NCBI GenBank assembly: GCA_019802505.1
Contig: JAFMOC010000006.1
Location: forward strand, 3,423,501 to 3,487,500
Source of the DNA: Corydoras sp. C115
Taxonomy: Eukaryota > Chordata > Actinopteri > Siluriformes > Callichthyidae
Direction: 5' to 3'
DNA length: 64,000 nucleotides
In this document: positions 33,394 through 44,759 of the stretch, piece by piece
Numbering within the stretch: position 1 is the first letter of the stretch
How the letters are laid out: the number at the start of each line of letters is the position of its first letter
The notes under the pieces: generated by a model
Database searches by the model: none
What the model was told of the DNA's origin: nothing
Seen by the model: only the letters and a program-made list of their open reading frames with translations
Position numbers and translations under genes: made by a program

Positions 33394-33972
33394 TGTTACA
33401 CATACTCACTCGCGCCCGGCTTCTGCTCTCTCCGCGTCACACACGTCCGCTCCTTCATGTACACAGTCACGTCACTCGCCGCCACACGCCGCTCCGCACA
33501 CACCCACTTTCCCGTGTAAACAAACACACCCCTCTCCTCCACGTGCAGCACCACACTCACCCATTCACACACCTGTTCCGCATTTCACTCGGGATCGCTC
33601 ACCCTCTCCAGACTATTAGTTAAAGGTGTGCTCTTCGGCTGGAGAGACTACTTTAGCCGCCGTCCCGGACTCTTCAGCGCAGAGTTTTGATTGTTCAACG
33701 GACGGATCGCGGTATCGTAGTGACGTCATCGCCCGGCGTTCCCGGCCTCTACGTCCAAGCTTACTCCGCTGCACTCCACCGCTACTGACCGGCTCACCGC
33801 GCCTCGCTTCGGCGGCCAAGTCTACTCGGTCGTTTATTTTGTTTTGTTTATTTTCCTTACGGATAGTGGATCGTTTGTGGGGCGTTCCCCCATGGAAGAT
33901 AATAAATTGTTTCTGTTCACTCTAAATCACGCTTCCTCCTCTTTCCGGCAGCGTGATCACTCAAATCTGACA
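33394..33972 (+). repeat. Gypsy 5' LTR
   Basis: 579 bp, TG...CA. The AATAAA signal lies near 33900. Confidence 0.95.
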
Positions 33973-33989
33973 TAAAAACTCTGCCCTAA

Positions 33990-34925
33990 ATGGATCCACG
34001 GATGGGGCCCACAGATGAGGTGCTGCAGACGCGGGGACGCGCACTATTGGAGCTCCAGAGCGGTCTGGGGGAGATGACCAGGACGATTCAGGTCCTGTTG
34101 GGACGCGCGGCGGCTCCAGCCCTGGTACCTCTGGCTCCTCCTCTGCACACCCTACAGACTCTGACATACATCCCCTGCCCACCGCTGCCCCTTACCATCT
34201 CTCAGAGCCCGAACGCTTCGATGGGACTCCGAAAAAGTGCCGCAGTTTTCTCTTGCAGTGCGCACTCTACTTCCGGAGCCACCCGAATTCCAGCGAGGTC
34301 GACAAGATCTCCCTGGTGATCTCGCGGCTGACGGGCCGGGCCAGCGAGTGGGCCACCGCGATCTGGGAGGTACAGGGACCGGAGTGCCGTTCCTTCGCCG
34401 CCTTCCACGCGGCATTCCGTGCCGCCTTCGCTCACCCCCTGGAGGGCGAGGGGGTGGGTTCGCAGCTGAATCGGCTGCGCCAAGGATCTCGTTCAGTGGC
34501 GGATTATGCACTGGAGTTCCGGATCCGTCCTCACCGTGATGTTCCGTGAGGGGCTGCGGAGAGTCATCCAGCGCGAGATCGCGGGACGGTCCTTCGGGGC
34601 ATCTCTGGACGAGCTGGTTTGTCTAGCAGTGCTGATGGAACAACACTTCGCCACCGTCCCTACATCCCGCGGCCCCAGCCCTCTACCACCCCGGACTTCG
34701 CTGTGGAGGGATCCCGCTCCGTCTCCAGCCCAACGGGAGCCCGAGGCCAAGCCCATGCGGCTGGGCGGGGCCCATCTCTCCCCAAAGGAACGCTGGCTTC
34801 GTTCCCGCCTGGGTCTGTGTGGTTACTGCGGGAGCTCCACGCACATGCTGCGAGACTGAAGTGCCAGACCGGCTCCTTGGCTCCTCAAGCACGGTCCTCA
34901 TCTCCGCCGACGGAGACCATGAACT
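33990..34925 (+). pseudogene. Gypsy gag, frameshifted
   Basis: The ATG at 33990 opens MDPRMGPTDEVLQ. The gag core appears in another frame (CALYFRSHPNSSEVDKIS, ISRLTGRASEWATAIW, FRAAFAHPLEGEGVGSQL, about 34256-34470). The later part is in yet another frame (MFREGLRRVIQREIAGRSF, about 34540-34600; LDELVCLAVLMEQHF). A CCHC-type knuckle remnant, CGYCGSSTHMLRDC, sits near 34830-34860. At least two frame changes prevent a full product. The capsid and nucleocapsid roles are known for the family. Confidence 0.85.
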
Positions 34926-35180
34926 CGGTGAGGGTATCCGGGGTTAGGCCACAAAGTGGTCTATTAATAAATGTTGTTTTGTGTTTTAAGGAGACCAAGG
35001 TGACGACCTCTGCGCTGGTGGCCTCCGGGGCGGACGGCAATTTTATCGACAAGGTCTTCTGCAGCCGTTGGGGCATCCCTGAGAGGACCCTCGAGACCAC
35101 CGTTTCCATTCAGGCTGTCGACGGCAGCCCTCTGTCCTCGGGGGGGGGGGCAAAAGTGCTACACCCCTCCTTTGGATAGG
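34926..35180 (+). pseudogene. Gypsy aspartic protease, catalytic aspartate lost
   Basis: The block SALVASGADGNFIDKVF (about 35009-35060) matches the retroviral-type protease active-site region of fish Gypsy elements. There the motif normally has aspartate before SGA. Here the codon at 35021-35023 is GCC (alanine). A G-run near 35141-35150 adds a likely frameshift. Confidence 0.75.
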
Positions 35181-35514
35181 GGTGGAAGAGGAGCACTTTA
35201 AACAACTGGAATTTCTGATTATCTCCTCTCCTACCATACCTCTGGTTTTAGGGCTGCCATGGCTGAGGCGACACGACCCCTCCATTTCCTGGGCCCAGTT
35301 GCGAATCCGGTCATGGTCATCCCGGTGTCAACAAGAGTGCACACGCCCGTCTTCCTGTCAGCTGTTCTCCATCTCCCGGGTGTCCCCCAGGACCCAGCTG
35401 CCTTCTCGGGTTCCAGAGGTATATTCCAACCTCGCTGAGGTATTTAGCAAGCACCGCGCCGATACTCTACCCCCCCATCGTCACTACGACTGCGCCATTG
35501 ACCTGGTGCCAGGG

Positions 35515-35581
35515 GCCAAATTGCCACACGCGCGCCCGTACCCCCTCTCGATGGCCGAGACTCGGGCTATGCAGGCCTACA
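35515..35581 (+). repeat. 67-bp direct repeat, copy 1
   Basis: Identical by eye to 35806-35872. Both copies carry the start of the RT-upstream segment [18 protein letters not shown]. Confidence 0.9.
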
Positions 35582-35809
35582 GGGGCCTGTTACGTGCCCC
35601 TTCTCTTCCGTTCCAGCCTTATCACGTGGGCCCACACCTCACTGAGCACTGGTCACCCGGGCATATTGCGGACCATCCAACTTATCCAGCGGAAGTACTG
35701 GTGGGAGTTCTTGCGGGCGGACGTACAATCCTTTGTACGATCCTGTTCCACCTGTGCCGCCTGCAAGACCCCTCCAGTGCTTCCAGCAGGTAAGCTCTGC
35801 CCGCTGCCA
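35579..35809 (+). repeat. 231-bp displaced copy of the integrase N-terminal region
   Basis: Identical by eye to 37145-37375, which lies in its proper place within integrase. Its edges overlap the 67-bp repeat by 3 bp (ACA) and 4 bp (GCCA), that is, microhomology at both junctions. Confidence 0.9.
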
Positions 35810-36290
35810 AATTGCCACACGCGCGCCCGTACCCCCTCTCGATGGCCGAGACTCGGGCTATGCAGGCCTACATAGAAGAGGCTCTGCGGAATGGGTTTAT
35901 TCGCCCCTTGAAATCACCGGCCGCATCTGGGTTCTTCTTTGTACCCAAACAAGGGGGAGAACTGCGGCCGTGTATTGATTTCAGGGAGCTGAATAAGTCC
36001 ACCAAGCGGTTCCCGTACCCTTTTCCGCTGGTACCCGCCACCCTGGAACTGCTCCACGGCGCGCGTGTATTCACCAAATTAGACCTGCGCAACGTGTACA
36101 ATCTGGTCCGGATTCGAAAGGGAGACGAATGGAAGACCGCATTCATTACCACTTCGGGGCATTACGAATATCGCGTAATGCCCTTCGGCCTTACCAACGC
36201 CCCCGCGGTCTTCCAGGCCTTCATTAATGACGTGCCGCGGGAGTTCTTACATCAAGGGGTGATCGTGTATCTTGATGACGGGCCAACGGG
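35806..36290 (+). pseudogene. Gypsy reverse transcriptase, N-terminal two thirds
   Basis: Clear RT blocks: [52 protein letters not shown] (first catalytic aspartate), [18 protein letters not shown] and YLDD at 36268-36279. Directly after YLDD the sequence jumps to [19 protein letters not shown]. The normal stretch between them is missing or scrambled, so there is a deletion and a frame change near 36280-36300. Confidence 0.9.
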
Positions 36291-38546
36291 TTGTTTGTAA
36301 AGGGGGAGAAGTGCGAGTTCCACCGGAAGACCATTGCTTTTTTGGGTTTCATTATCTCCCCAAAGGGATCGAGATGGACCCTAGTAAGGTCCAGTCGGTG
36401 CTGGACTGGCCGACACCGGCCTCACCGCGGGACCTCCAGAGGTTCCTAGGTTTCGCAAACTTCTACAGGCGATTCATCCCTAACTTCAGTAAGGTGGCGC
36501 TTCCGCTTACCTCCTGCCTGAAAGGAGGCCCCTCTGCGCTGCGCTGGAGCCCGGAGGCGGATCGGGCCTTCAGTCTCCTTAAGAGACTGTTCACTTTGAA
36601 ACCAGTTTTGGCCCATCCTGACCCTGGGCGCCAGTTCATCGTAGAGGTGGACGCATCATGTAGTGGGGCCGGTGCGGTTTTGTCGCAGTCCACTGGGGGT
36701 CTCACTAACGCACGGCCGATTGCCTACTTTTCGCGCAAGTTTATCCCGGCCGAATGCAATTACGGGATCGGGGACCAAGAGCTGCTAGCCATTAAGCTAG
36801 CCTTGGAGGAATGGAGGCACTGGCTCATGGGGTCTTCACACCCGGTCCTAATCCTCACTGACCACAAGAACCTTGAATACATCAAGAGCGCTCGCCGCCT
36901 CAATGCCCGCCAAGCTCGTTGGGCCCTAATTTTTAATCAATTCAATCTGCAAATCTCCTTCCGTCCGGGCACGGAGAATAACCGGGCCGATGCCCTGTCC
37001 CGGCTCCACGGGCCATCCGCCTCTGACCCGGATAGGGGGAGCCCCATCATCCCCACGCACAAATTTTTGGGCCGTATACAGTGGGAATTAGATTCTCAAA
37101 TCCGAGAGGCGGTGCGCCACTCGACGGTTCCTCCAGATTGTCCCACAGGGGCCTGTTACGTGCCCCTTCTCTTCCGTTCCAGCCTTATCACGTGGGCCCA
37201 CACCTCACTGAGCACTGGTCACCCGGGCATATTGCGGACCATCCAACTTATCCAGCGGAAGTACTGGTGGGAGTTCTTGCGGGCGGACGTACAATCCTTT
37301 GTACGATCCTGTTCCACCTGTGCCGCCTGCAAGACCCCTCCAGTGCTTCCAGCAGGTAAGCTCTGCCCGCTGCCAGTGCCGGAGAGGCCGTGGTCCCACA
37401 TTGCCCTAGACTTCGTGACCGGTCTTCCGTCCTCCAATGGATTCACCACCATCCTCTCGGTCCTCGATCGGTTCTCCCGGGCAATCAAGCTTTTCCCCCT
37501 TAGGGGACTGCCCTCAGCATTCGAGACGGCCGAGCTTCAATTCGCGAGAGTGTTCACCTCGTTCGGCATACCAGAGGTCATCCTCTCAGACAGAGGACCC
37601 CAGTTCACGTCGGCTGTCTGGAGGGCATTCTGCGAGAGACTGGGTTCCTCTGTCAGCCTCTCCTCGGGGTTCCACCCCCAAACTAATGGGGCCTGTGAAC
37701 GTTCCCACCAGGAGACAAATACATTCCTCCGCATCTATGCCCATCGCAATCCCTCTGATTGGTCCCGGTACCTCCCCTGGGCAGAGATCGCCCAGAACTC
37801 GCTGCGGCACTATGCCACTGGCCTCACCCCGTTCCAGTGTGTCCTGGGGTATCAGCCACCCTTTGCACCGTGGGATGGGGAGGAGTCGGACGCACCGGCG
37901 GTAGATGCCTGGTTCCGATGCAGCGAGGAGGTATGGGCCCAGGTCCATCAGCAGGTTGAGACAGTGATACAGAGGTACAAACGCTTCGCGGACCGCTCGC
38001 GGGGTGACACTCCGCGGTTTAGAGTGGGTGACATGGTCTGGCTCAATACTCGGGATATCAGGTGTCGTCGGGGTACGCGTAAGCTCCTTCCCCGGTTCTT
38101 GGGGCCGTACTGGGTAGAGGCCGTCATTAATGAGGTTGCCGTACGCCTGCAGCTCCTGCTCCACCTGCGGGTGCATCCCACCTTTCACGTCTCCCTTTTG
38201 AAGCCGTTTGTTGCAGGTCCCCTTGACACTAATTGGAGAGAATCCAACAGAGAGCCGGACAAGGAGCAGGAGTCCAACATCTATTCGGTGGCCTCTCTGT
38301 TGGATTCACGCCAGCGCCGGGACAAGGTGCAGTATTTGGTGGACTGGGAGGGGTTCGGACCTGAGAAGAGGAGCTGGATCCCTGCGGAGGACATTCTGGA
38401 CCCCAATCTGACCCGGGAGTTCCACCAGGATCACCCTGACCGGCCCGCCCCTCGGCCTAGGGGTCGGCAGCCCCGCCAAAGTTGTCGGGCCAGGTCTCAA
38501 CGGGTCTCCTCTCGGGGTGAGCTATCCTTTTCTGGGGGGGGGGTGA
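36291..38546 (+). pseudogene. Gypsy pol remainder: RNase H, integrase, chromodomain
   Basis: One long frame, open to 38809, with no ATG of its own. It begins in the RT thumb ([20 protein letters not shown]) and continues into RNase H ([47 protein letters not shown], about 36640-37010). The integrase zinc finger uses two H and two C (CSTCAACK near 37310-37335). The catalytic triad is ALDFVTG (about 37405), ILSDRGPQF (about 37590) and the glutamate in [10 protein letters not shown] (about 37690). The chromodomain follows ([30 protein letters not shown], about 38283-38430). Chromodomains target insertion toward marked chromatin in this group. The frame is intact here but has no intact upstream RT. 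Confidence 0.9.
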
Positions 38547-39125
38547 TGTTACACATACTCACTCGCGCCTGGCTTCTGCTCTCTCCGCGTCGCACACGCC
38601 CGCTCCTTCATGTACACAGTCACGTCACTCGCCGCCACACGCCGCTCCGCACACACCCACTTTCCCGTGTAAACAAACACACCCCTCTCCTCTACGTGCA
38701 GCACCACACTCACCCATTCACACACCTGTTCCGCATTTCACTCGGGATCGCTCACCCTCTCCAGACTATTAGTTACAGGTGTGCTCTTCGGCTGGAGAGA
38801 CTACTTTAGCCGCCGTCCCGGACTCTTCAGCGCAGAGTTTTGATTGTTAAATGGACGGATCGCGGTATCGTAGTGACATCATCGCCCGGCGTTCCCGGCC
38901 TCTACGTCCAAGCTTACTCCGCTGCACTCCACCGCTACTGACCGGCTCACCACGCCTCACTTCGGCGGCCAAGTCTACTCGGTCGTTTATTTTGTTTTGT
39001 TTATTTTCCTTACGAATAGTGGATCGTTTGTGGGGCGTTCCCCCACGGAAGATAATAAACTGTTTCTATTCACCCTAAATCACGCTTCCTCCTCTTTCCG
39101 GCAGCGTGATCGCTCAAATCTGACA
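38547..39125 (+). repeat. Gypsy 3' LTR
   Basis: 579 bp, preceded by a G-rich polypurine tract with a run of ten G at about 38534-38543. Confidence 0.95.
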
Positions 39126-39330
39126 TGGTGGTTAGGATGTTGGGCTATCAATCTGAAAGTTGTGGGTTCAAATCTAAGGTCCACTGAAGTTACCAATTTG
39201 GGTCCTTAACCCAAACCAAGGCCTTAACCCTCATTGCTCAAGGGATGCTGTGGCCAACCTTGTGCTCTTACCCCAAACATTAAGTTGCTTTGGATAAAAG
39301 GTTCTGATAAATGACCTTTTCTCTGTTTTT
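39126..39330 (+). mobile_element. second SINE type, body and tail (split by Gypsy)
   Basis: GTGGTTAGGATGTTGGGCTA, a B-box-like GTGGGTTCAAATCT, then CAAGGCCTTAACCCTCATTG and the tail TTGCTTTGGATAAAAGG. The tail resembles L2 3' ends in this window, which suggests L2-driven mobility. Related copies lie at 46985 and, reversed, at 52686 and 60751. Confidence 0.7.
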
Positions 39331-41046
39331 CATTCAAGGTTTTTAAAGCAAATTTAATGTGTATGCTTTATAACTGTTAATACAAAACCATTTCAAATAA
39401 AGTAGTGTATAGTTTGCTGGTCTCCCCTTTAAGTCCATGTGCTCGGTGACTGCTGTCCAACTGGATCTTATGGATCTTCCTCGAACAGTGAGACTAATAG
39501 ATGTTCTCTAAGGCTGGAAGTTTGAGTACTCAATAGAAAAGATGAGGGACGACATTAATAGCATAAGCTAAAATATTCCATATTCCCTCTCTCTACTGAA
39601 ACAACTTTATTTTTATGTAAAGACAGAGCCAACACATAGTGCACTAAAATAGTGTATGTGTGGGGAAAAGAGGCTCAGGATGCTAGGCATAAAACCTTAT
39701 TGCAGGGGAAATTCAATAGTACTAAATGTTCAAATACAGTAAAAATTACTTATTGTGACGTGGTAGAAGAACTCCGATGGAGTGGGGTATCCATTTTCGC
39801 ATAAGTTGTCGCTTTATTGAATATAAACCCTTCTTAAATGCCAAAACACACTCACCTTGAACACAACAGTGCTTCTCCTTAAAACCCCACCACGCAGTGC
39901 ATGCCGGAAAGAACCATTATTATTTCAGGCAACCTGCCAAAGCCTGATCTGCACACTACATGGTGGGCTCCATGTGGAACCCACAAAATGGGGGACGCAT
40001 ATGCCAATATATATAACATTCACTGTAAAAAAATTCTTGATTTTTGCCATGCTTTACTTAATTGGTGATTATGTTTATTATCTTATCATGTGCACCGTTT
40101 TCACTTGGTCTTTTGTTTTATTTATGTCCGTGTTCGCGTGTCTCTTCATGGGTGAACATTATGTTTCATCATTTGGGGTTATTTGTGATCTATGTCATTT
40201 TGACCTGCTTCAGTTCATGCCTTTTATGGCTTATATGTTCTATTTGATGAACTCTGTCTTTCTCTACTGCTGGGTGCTATAACATTTCAACCAGCAGTTA
40301 GTTTGCTGAGTGCATGCTGAAGTTACATGATTATTTCACCAGCCGTGTGTTTATTTGTCTTTTGTTTGTGCACGCTATTTGCACCTTAGCTCCAGGTTGC
40401 TCCTGCTTTCACCTGCAAGTGCTCATCCTGTGGTTTAGGTTTACAGTTAGTTCACAGTTATCATTATGTTAGTTGTATAGTTTAGTTTTATTTATTTATT
40501 TGTTTGTTATTCCTTGTTTGTGTTATCTCTTGTGCTAAGTTACTGAAATACTATTACAGCTTTATTTTTATCTGAGCTTCTCTTTGTGTTCTCTCTGCCA
40601 CCTAGGGGCAGTGTTTTTCCAGTTGAGTAGTTATAACATATAGGGGCCATTTGTCTAATTTAGAATGTATTCTCCAAAACTGTGATTTTAAGGCTTCTTT
40701 TATTTTAAACACAAAGCCACTTTCTAGAACTAAGCAAGAAAAGAAAATAGTTTCTGCACTGATTTCTCACATTTTGTTGGAAGAAAAAAGATGAATAGAT
40801 TTATTAACCACCTACAGTTGCATTTTCTTTAAAGCCACAAGCCTAATAGTGTACTATTTTCAGACAAGGTACTATATTACTATATAACACCTGCATTTTC
40901 ACGGTGTTAACAAATCAAAGATTAGCTGACATGCTTGTGCACATCAAAGTTGTATAAAATTCAAACATAATAATCTACGTTTCGCCACTTGTTTTAACAA
41001 TGAGGAATCGATATTACAAATAATTTGTAAACATGTTTCAAACATT
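39331..41046. other. no gene seen; one possible old LTR-like stretch
   Basis: A frame of 141 codons at 39857-40282 has no family features. The region 40030-40640 shares weak words with 46200-46680 (CAGCAGTTAGTTTG against CAGCAGTTGGTTAG; GCACGCTATT), which suggests a common old repeat I cannot name. Confidence 0.4.
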
Positions 41047-41047
41047 G

Positions 41048-41408
41048 GGCGGCACGGTGGCTTTGTAGTTAGCTTGTTCGCCTCTCAGCGCTAGAGATTC
41101 CCGGTTCGAATCCCCATCTGGGTGGAGTTTCCATGTTCTCCCCGTGTCCGCGTGGGTTTCCTCCGGGTTCTCCGGTTTCCTCCCATAGTCCAAAAACCTG
41201 GATCAAGTCAATTGAGTTCTCCAAATTGCCCCATATAGAGTGTGTTTGTGTGCGTGTCTGTGTAAGTAAGTGTGTGCCCAGCGAAAGATTGGCGTCCTGT
41301 CCTGGGTGTATCTGCCCAACGCCCAAAACGTTCTTCCCTGGATGGGCATGGGGAACCCCCCGTGACCCTAATATAGGATAAAGCGGAAGATAATGGATGG
41401 ATGGATGG
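41048..41408 (+). mobile_element. tRNA-derived SINE, full length
   Basis: B box GGTTCGAATCC is intact and the A box is altered (TGGCTTTGTAG). The tail is (GGAT)n. No long target duplication is seen. Confidence 0.85.
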
Positions 41409-41557
41409 ACATTTCACACATGCTAAGTTGGAGTGAATGCAAAAGCAGCTGAAATTAATGTTCAGATGGATTTATTTACAAATAAAACTGTGTTAAAACT
41501 GAATTAGCAGTGTAAAGATTTCAACAAAAAATATTTAGCTTAGAATGAATCAGCTCA

Positions 41558-41897
41558 GGCGGCTTAGTGGTTAGCACGTTCGCCTCTCAGCACTGGGGAT
41601 TCCCGGTTCGAATCCCCATCTGGGTGGAGTTTCCATGTTCTCCCCGTGTCTGCGTGGGTTTCCTCCGGGTTCTCCGGTTTCCTCCCACAGTCCAAAAACA
41701 TGGATCAAGTCAATTTAATTCTCAAAATTGCCCGATATAGAGTGTGTCTGTGTGAGTGAGTGTGTGCCCAGCGATGGATTGGCGCCCTGTTCTGGGTCTA
41801 TCTGCCCAGCGCCCGAGATGTTCTCCTCTGGATGGGCATGGGGACCCCCACCGCGATCCTAATAGAGGATAAAGCGGAAGATAATGAATGAATGAAT
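41558..41897 (+). mobile_element. tRNA-derived SINE, full length
   Basis: A box and B box are near consensus and the tail is (GAAT)n. The target duplication GAATGAATCAGCTCA lies at 41543-41557 and 41898-41912; part of it overlaps the tail, leaving at least ATCAGCTCA as diagnostic. Confidence 0.9.
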
Positions 41898-41912
41898 GAA
41901 TGAATCAGCTCA

Positions 41913-43030
41913 CTATCAGAGAAGAGGAGGGATGACGTGGTGTGTTTTGGAAATTTTACTGCACTGTTTCTTTTATAACCAATGTTTTCCTCTGTTATAG
42001 GTGGAATAAAAAATTTAAATGTTTTATTTAAGGGTATGTATGACATTTAATTATGCTGGAACAGCAAGGTCATACTGAATCGAAAACTGAATTGAATTAT
42101 TGAATCAAACATATAATTCCTCTGTACAACTTTTATGTGTGACATAATTTTTACTAAAAGTAGCAGTTCAAAACTAAATATGATGGAGTTGTTCAGTTAA
42201 TGTAAATACACCACCATAACTTGTACTACAGTTGTACTAGTTTACTTAACATAACCTTTAAATTAAAATGACAAAATGAAACAGCTGTGGGCACAAATAA
42301 TTTTTTTGTGTCTAACTTTTTGTTAACTATATGTTTTTATGTTGTGCCATTTTGGTGACAGTTTTGAAGTAAATGACCATGTTTATTAAAACTAATTTTA
42401 TCTTGGACGATGATATGTGATTATTTAAGTGAAAAGTTCAAAAGGTTTTTTTTTTTGTTTTAAGAAAACATGGAAGAGACATTGCACCAATAATAGATTT
42501 GTATTAATCATGAGATCCGTGAAGATTCAGACATGATAATTATTTAAGATATTTACTATATATATATTGAACAAACTACAGCTGGTGTGTCAAACCAAGG
42601 GGTCAAAACTCAAAGCACACTTTAGGTTGCAGGCCGAACAGGAAAAAATATTTATTAAACACATTAAAGATAAAAGTTTTCTGAACATGAAGAAAGAGGA
42701 ATATGATTTCACAATAAATAAACTTAAAGTTTATATAACATAAATTACTTTGCTCTCTCTTACTTTGATCTCTTGTCAAAATTATAAAAGAAACTTTGAA
42801 CATGCTGCAAAAAAACATGAAAATAAGACACATTTATTTATTTATTTATTTATTTAACATATGACCTACAGTGTTATTTTTATTAAGACCAATAAGTGAT
42901 TCTGGCAACATTTTGTTCTGTATGTATTAATATTATTATCCATTTTACATTTTTAATTTGAAAAAATGTTTTGGCATATACAACTATGTTATATATTAAC
43001 TTTATCAACAAAATCTTTCTACCTTCCTAT
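41913..43030. other. no gene seen
   Basis: AT-rich sequence with a short (TTTA)n tract near 42833-42856. Confidence 0.5.
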
Positions 43031-43040
43031 CTACAAACTT

Positions 43041-43079
43041 CTCTCTCTCTCTCTCTCTCTCTGTACTCTCTGTACTCTC

Positions 43080-43122
<43 letters not shown>
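43041..43122 (+). repeat. compound microsatellite (CT)n(TGTACTC)n(GT)n
   Basis: About ten CT dinucleotides, three TGTACTCTC-type units, then a (GT)n tract at about 43088-43122. Confidence 0.9.
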
Positions 43123-43127
<5 letters not shown>

Positions 43128-43333
43128 GCGCACGAGTGCGTGTAAATAAAACTCATAACAATGTAAGTAATACAGAATGAAGCAGCTGGAGTAAGATGAA
43201 TACCTCTTGTTGTTTTAACACTGCTTGCCTGCCAGTACGACAGGCAGTGATGGAGAACCTTAAAATGGTTGGCTAAAAACAGAGTGGGTGGGGGGAGTAA
43301 CAGAACGTAAGACAGATTGAAACGAAGAAGGGG

Positions 43334-43336
<3 letters not shown>

Positions 43337-43367
<31 letters not shown>
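43337..43367 (+). repeat. (GA)n microsatellite
   Basis: About 15 GA dinucleotides lie roughly 215 bp upstream of the candidate first exon at 43582. Confidence 0.85.
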
Positions 43368-43369
<2 letters not shown>

Positions 43370-43581
43370 CTGAGAGAGACTGAAAGGGAAGGAGCATGCT
43401 GCAGCAGCATCATCATAATGAATGAGAGAAAGCTGAGAGGACAGGCAAGCGTCTGAATCCTGGATGCTAAAATAACCTTTATTTTTATTTTTCTCTTTAA
43501 TACATCTGACATCTACAAAACAAAAACAATCTGACATAAGTTTAGCTGCACTTTATTTCAAGAGTTATTTTTGGCGGAGTC

Positions 43582-43636
43582 ATGGAATATCTGTCTATGC
43601 AAACTTTAACAAAATTTATCTTGCTGGTTATATCAG
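43582..43636 (+). CDS. candidate exon 1 of a small secreted protein (tentative gene)
   Basis: ATG at 43582 in a fair Kozak context (GTCATGG: G at -3, G at +4) opens 18 codons, MEYLSMQTLTKFILLVIS, plus one base. A strong splice donor follows, CAG|GTAAG (junction 43636/43637). The exon therefore ends in phase 1, usual for signal-peptide exons. Joined to the exon at 59635, it completes a classical signal peptide: short n-region with K11, hydrophobic core FILLVISVI, and c-region KTSSA with a likely cut after that alanine. The 16-kb intron would be full of repeats. The model rests on signal peptide, donor and phase only, with no family match, so it may be a coincidence. Confidence 0.35.
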
Positions 43637-44759
43637 GTAAGATCCTTTATACAATTATGTGTGTTATACTAGCAAAAATGCATAATGTATAAAAACCAGG
43701 AATCAGCATATTCAAATATGTCAATAGTAGGCTATGTAAATAATCTAATATAGTAGCAATTTATAATTGTTTTATTCCACTTAACTTCTTATACATTTCC
43801 TAAAACCACTCCAGTATTCTGTCATAAATATATAAAAATCTATAGCACTTTGTGCAGTGAGTTATATGGTTTTGTATTATTAAATTGAAATATATTGTAA
43901 AAAACTATTTTTAAGAAAAAAACTATAGCACTTTGTTTTGCCTTTTTGTTTTTACAATTTATATCTAGGATTTCGTAAAATTTGGAATGGCTAAGTTTTT
44001 TCATGGGAAATGAAATGGAAATGCCTCAAGCGAACCACAAATATGACTATGGTTCATAATATAAACATTGCCAGTCTGGTCTGTGGTATGGTAACTAACC
44101 ATATACTATCTAACTGGTATGCTAACTATATAATAGTGTAGGGCCCTGCTTTCTAAAAACATCGATTTCAATTTGAAAATTTGGTGTACAATTGGTGTAC
44201 ACATTTATGTTTTTTATTTTCTAAGTTATAAAACAAAAAGTTTTATTTCCACTTTATAGTGAACCAAGACAAAAATGTAAACATATTTCATGACATGTTC
44301 CCCCTGTAAAAGCCAACTGAACTAATTATACAAAAACACAAATCACAAGTGCTTTAAAGTAAAAGATCCAGCAAGAAACCATCTAAAAAATAATAAAAAA
44401 TAATTCATTAATAGCATTAATTATCATTGTTTTTACGCAGTATATTGAATGCATTTAAGTGTTTTTTTTATATCATAGCTTAGTATAGTGATATAGTCAG
44501 TATAGTGTAGTGATTGTTAAAAATAAACATTTAAAATTGTGTAATTTTGCTTTGGGCTTAACAATTATATCAAAATATTATTTATATACTTCAATTGTCC
44601 TATGACTATAGTGAACATATTTTAATAGTTTAAAACTAATTTTGCAAGTCACTAAATAGAAATTTGGGTGTAACATTTAAAAAAATTTGTTGGTAGAAAA
44701 CGTGTTGCAAGTGCTGCTCCTTTTGTAACATTGAGTGTAATTTATACTTTCTGTGATAT
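43637..44759. other. no feature beyond the candidate intron
   Basis: AT-rich sequence with no repeat recognised. Confidence 0.4.

Larger units (their letters stand above)
33394..39125 (+). mobile_element. Gypsy/chromovirus LTR retrotransposon, complete but broken
   Basis: The 5732-bp element has two 579-bp LTRs (33394-33972 and 38547-39125) starting TGTTACACATAC and ending AATCTGACA. By eye the LTRs differ at about 16 of 579 positions, roughly 3%, so the insertion is fairly recent. Flanking pentamers CGGTG (33389-33393) and TGGTG (39126-39130) fit a 5-bp target duplication with one CpG-to-TpG change. Gene order is gag, protease, RT, RNase H, integrase, chromodomain. Several lesions inactivate it. 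Confidence 0.95.

Noticed and set aside
33378..33623. Short open frames in the Gypsy LTRs, repeated near 38560-38810
   Set aside because: They are identical because the LTRs are identical; they overlap promoter and poly(A) regions and show no protein family.
39857..40282. 141-codon plus-strand frame with hydrophobic stretches
   Set aside because: It has no domain, no splice context and an AT-driven composition, and it is probably part of an old repeat. A membrane protein cannot be supported.
43031..43537. 168-codon minus-strand frame rich in serine and leucine
   Set aside because: It is a translation of CT, GT and GA microsatellites.
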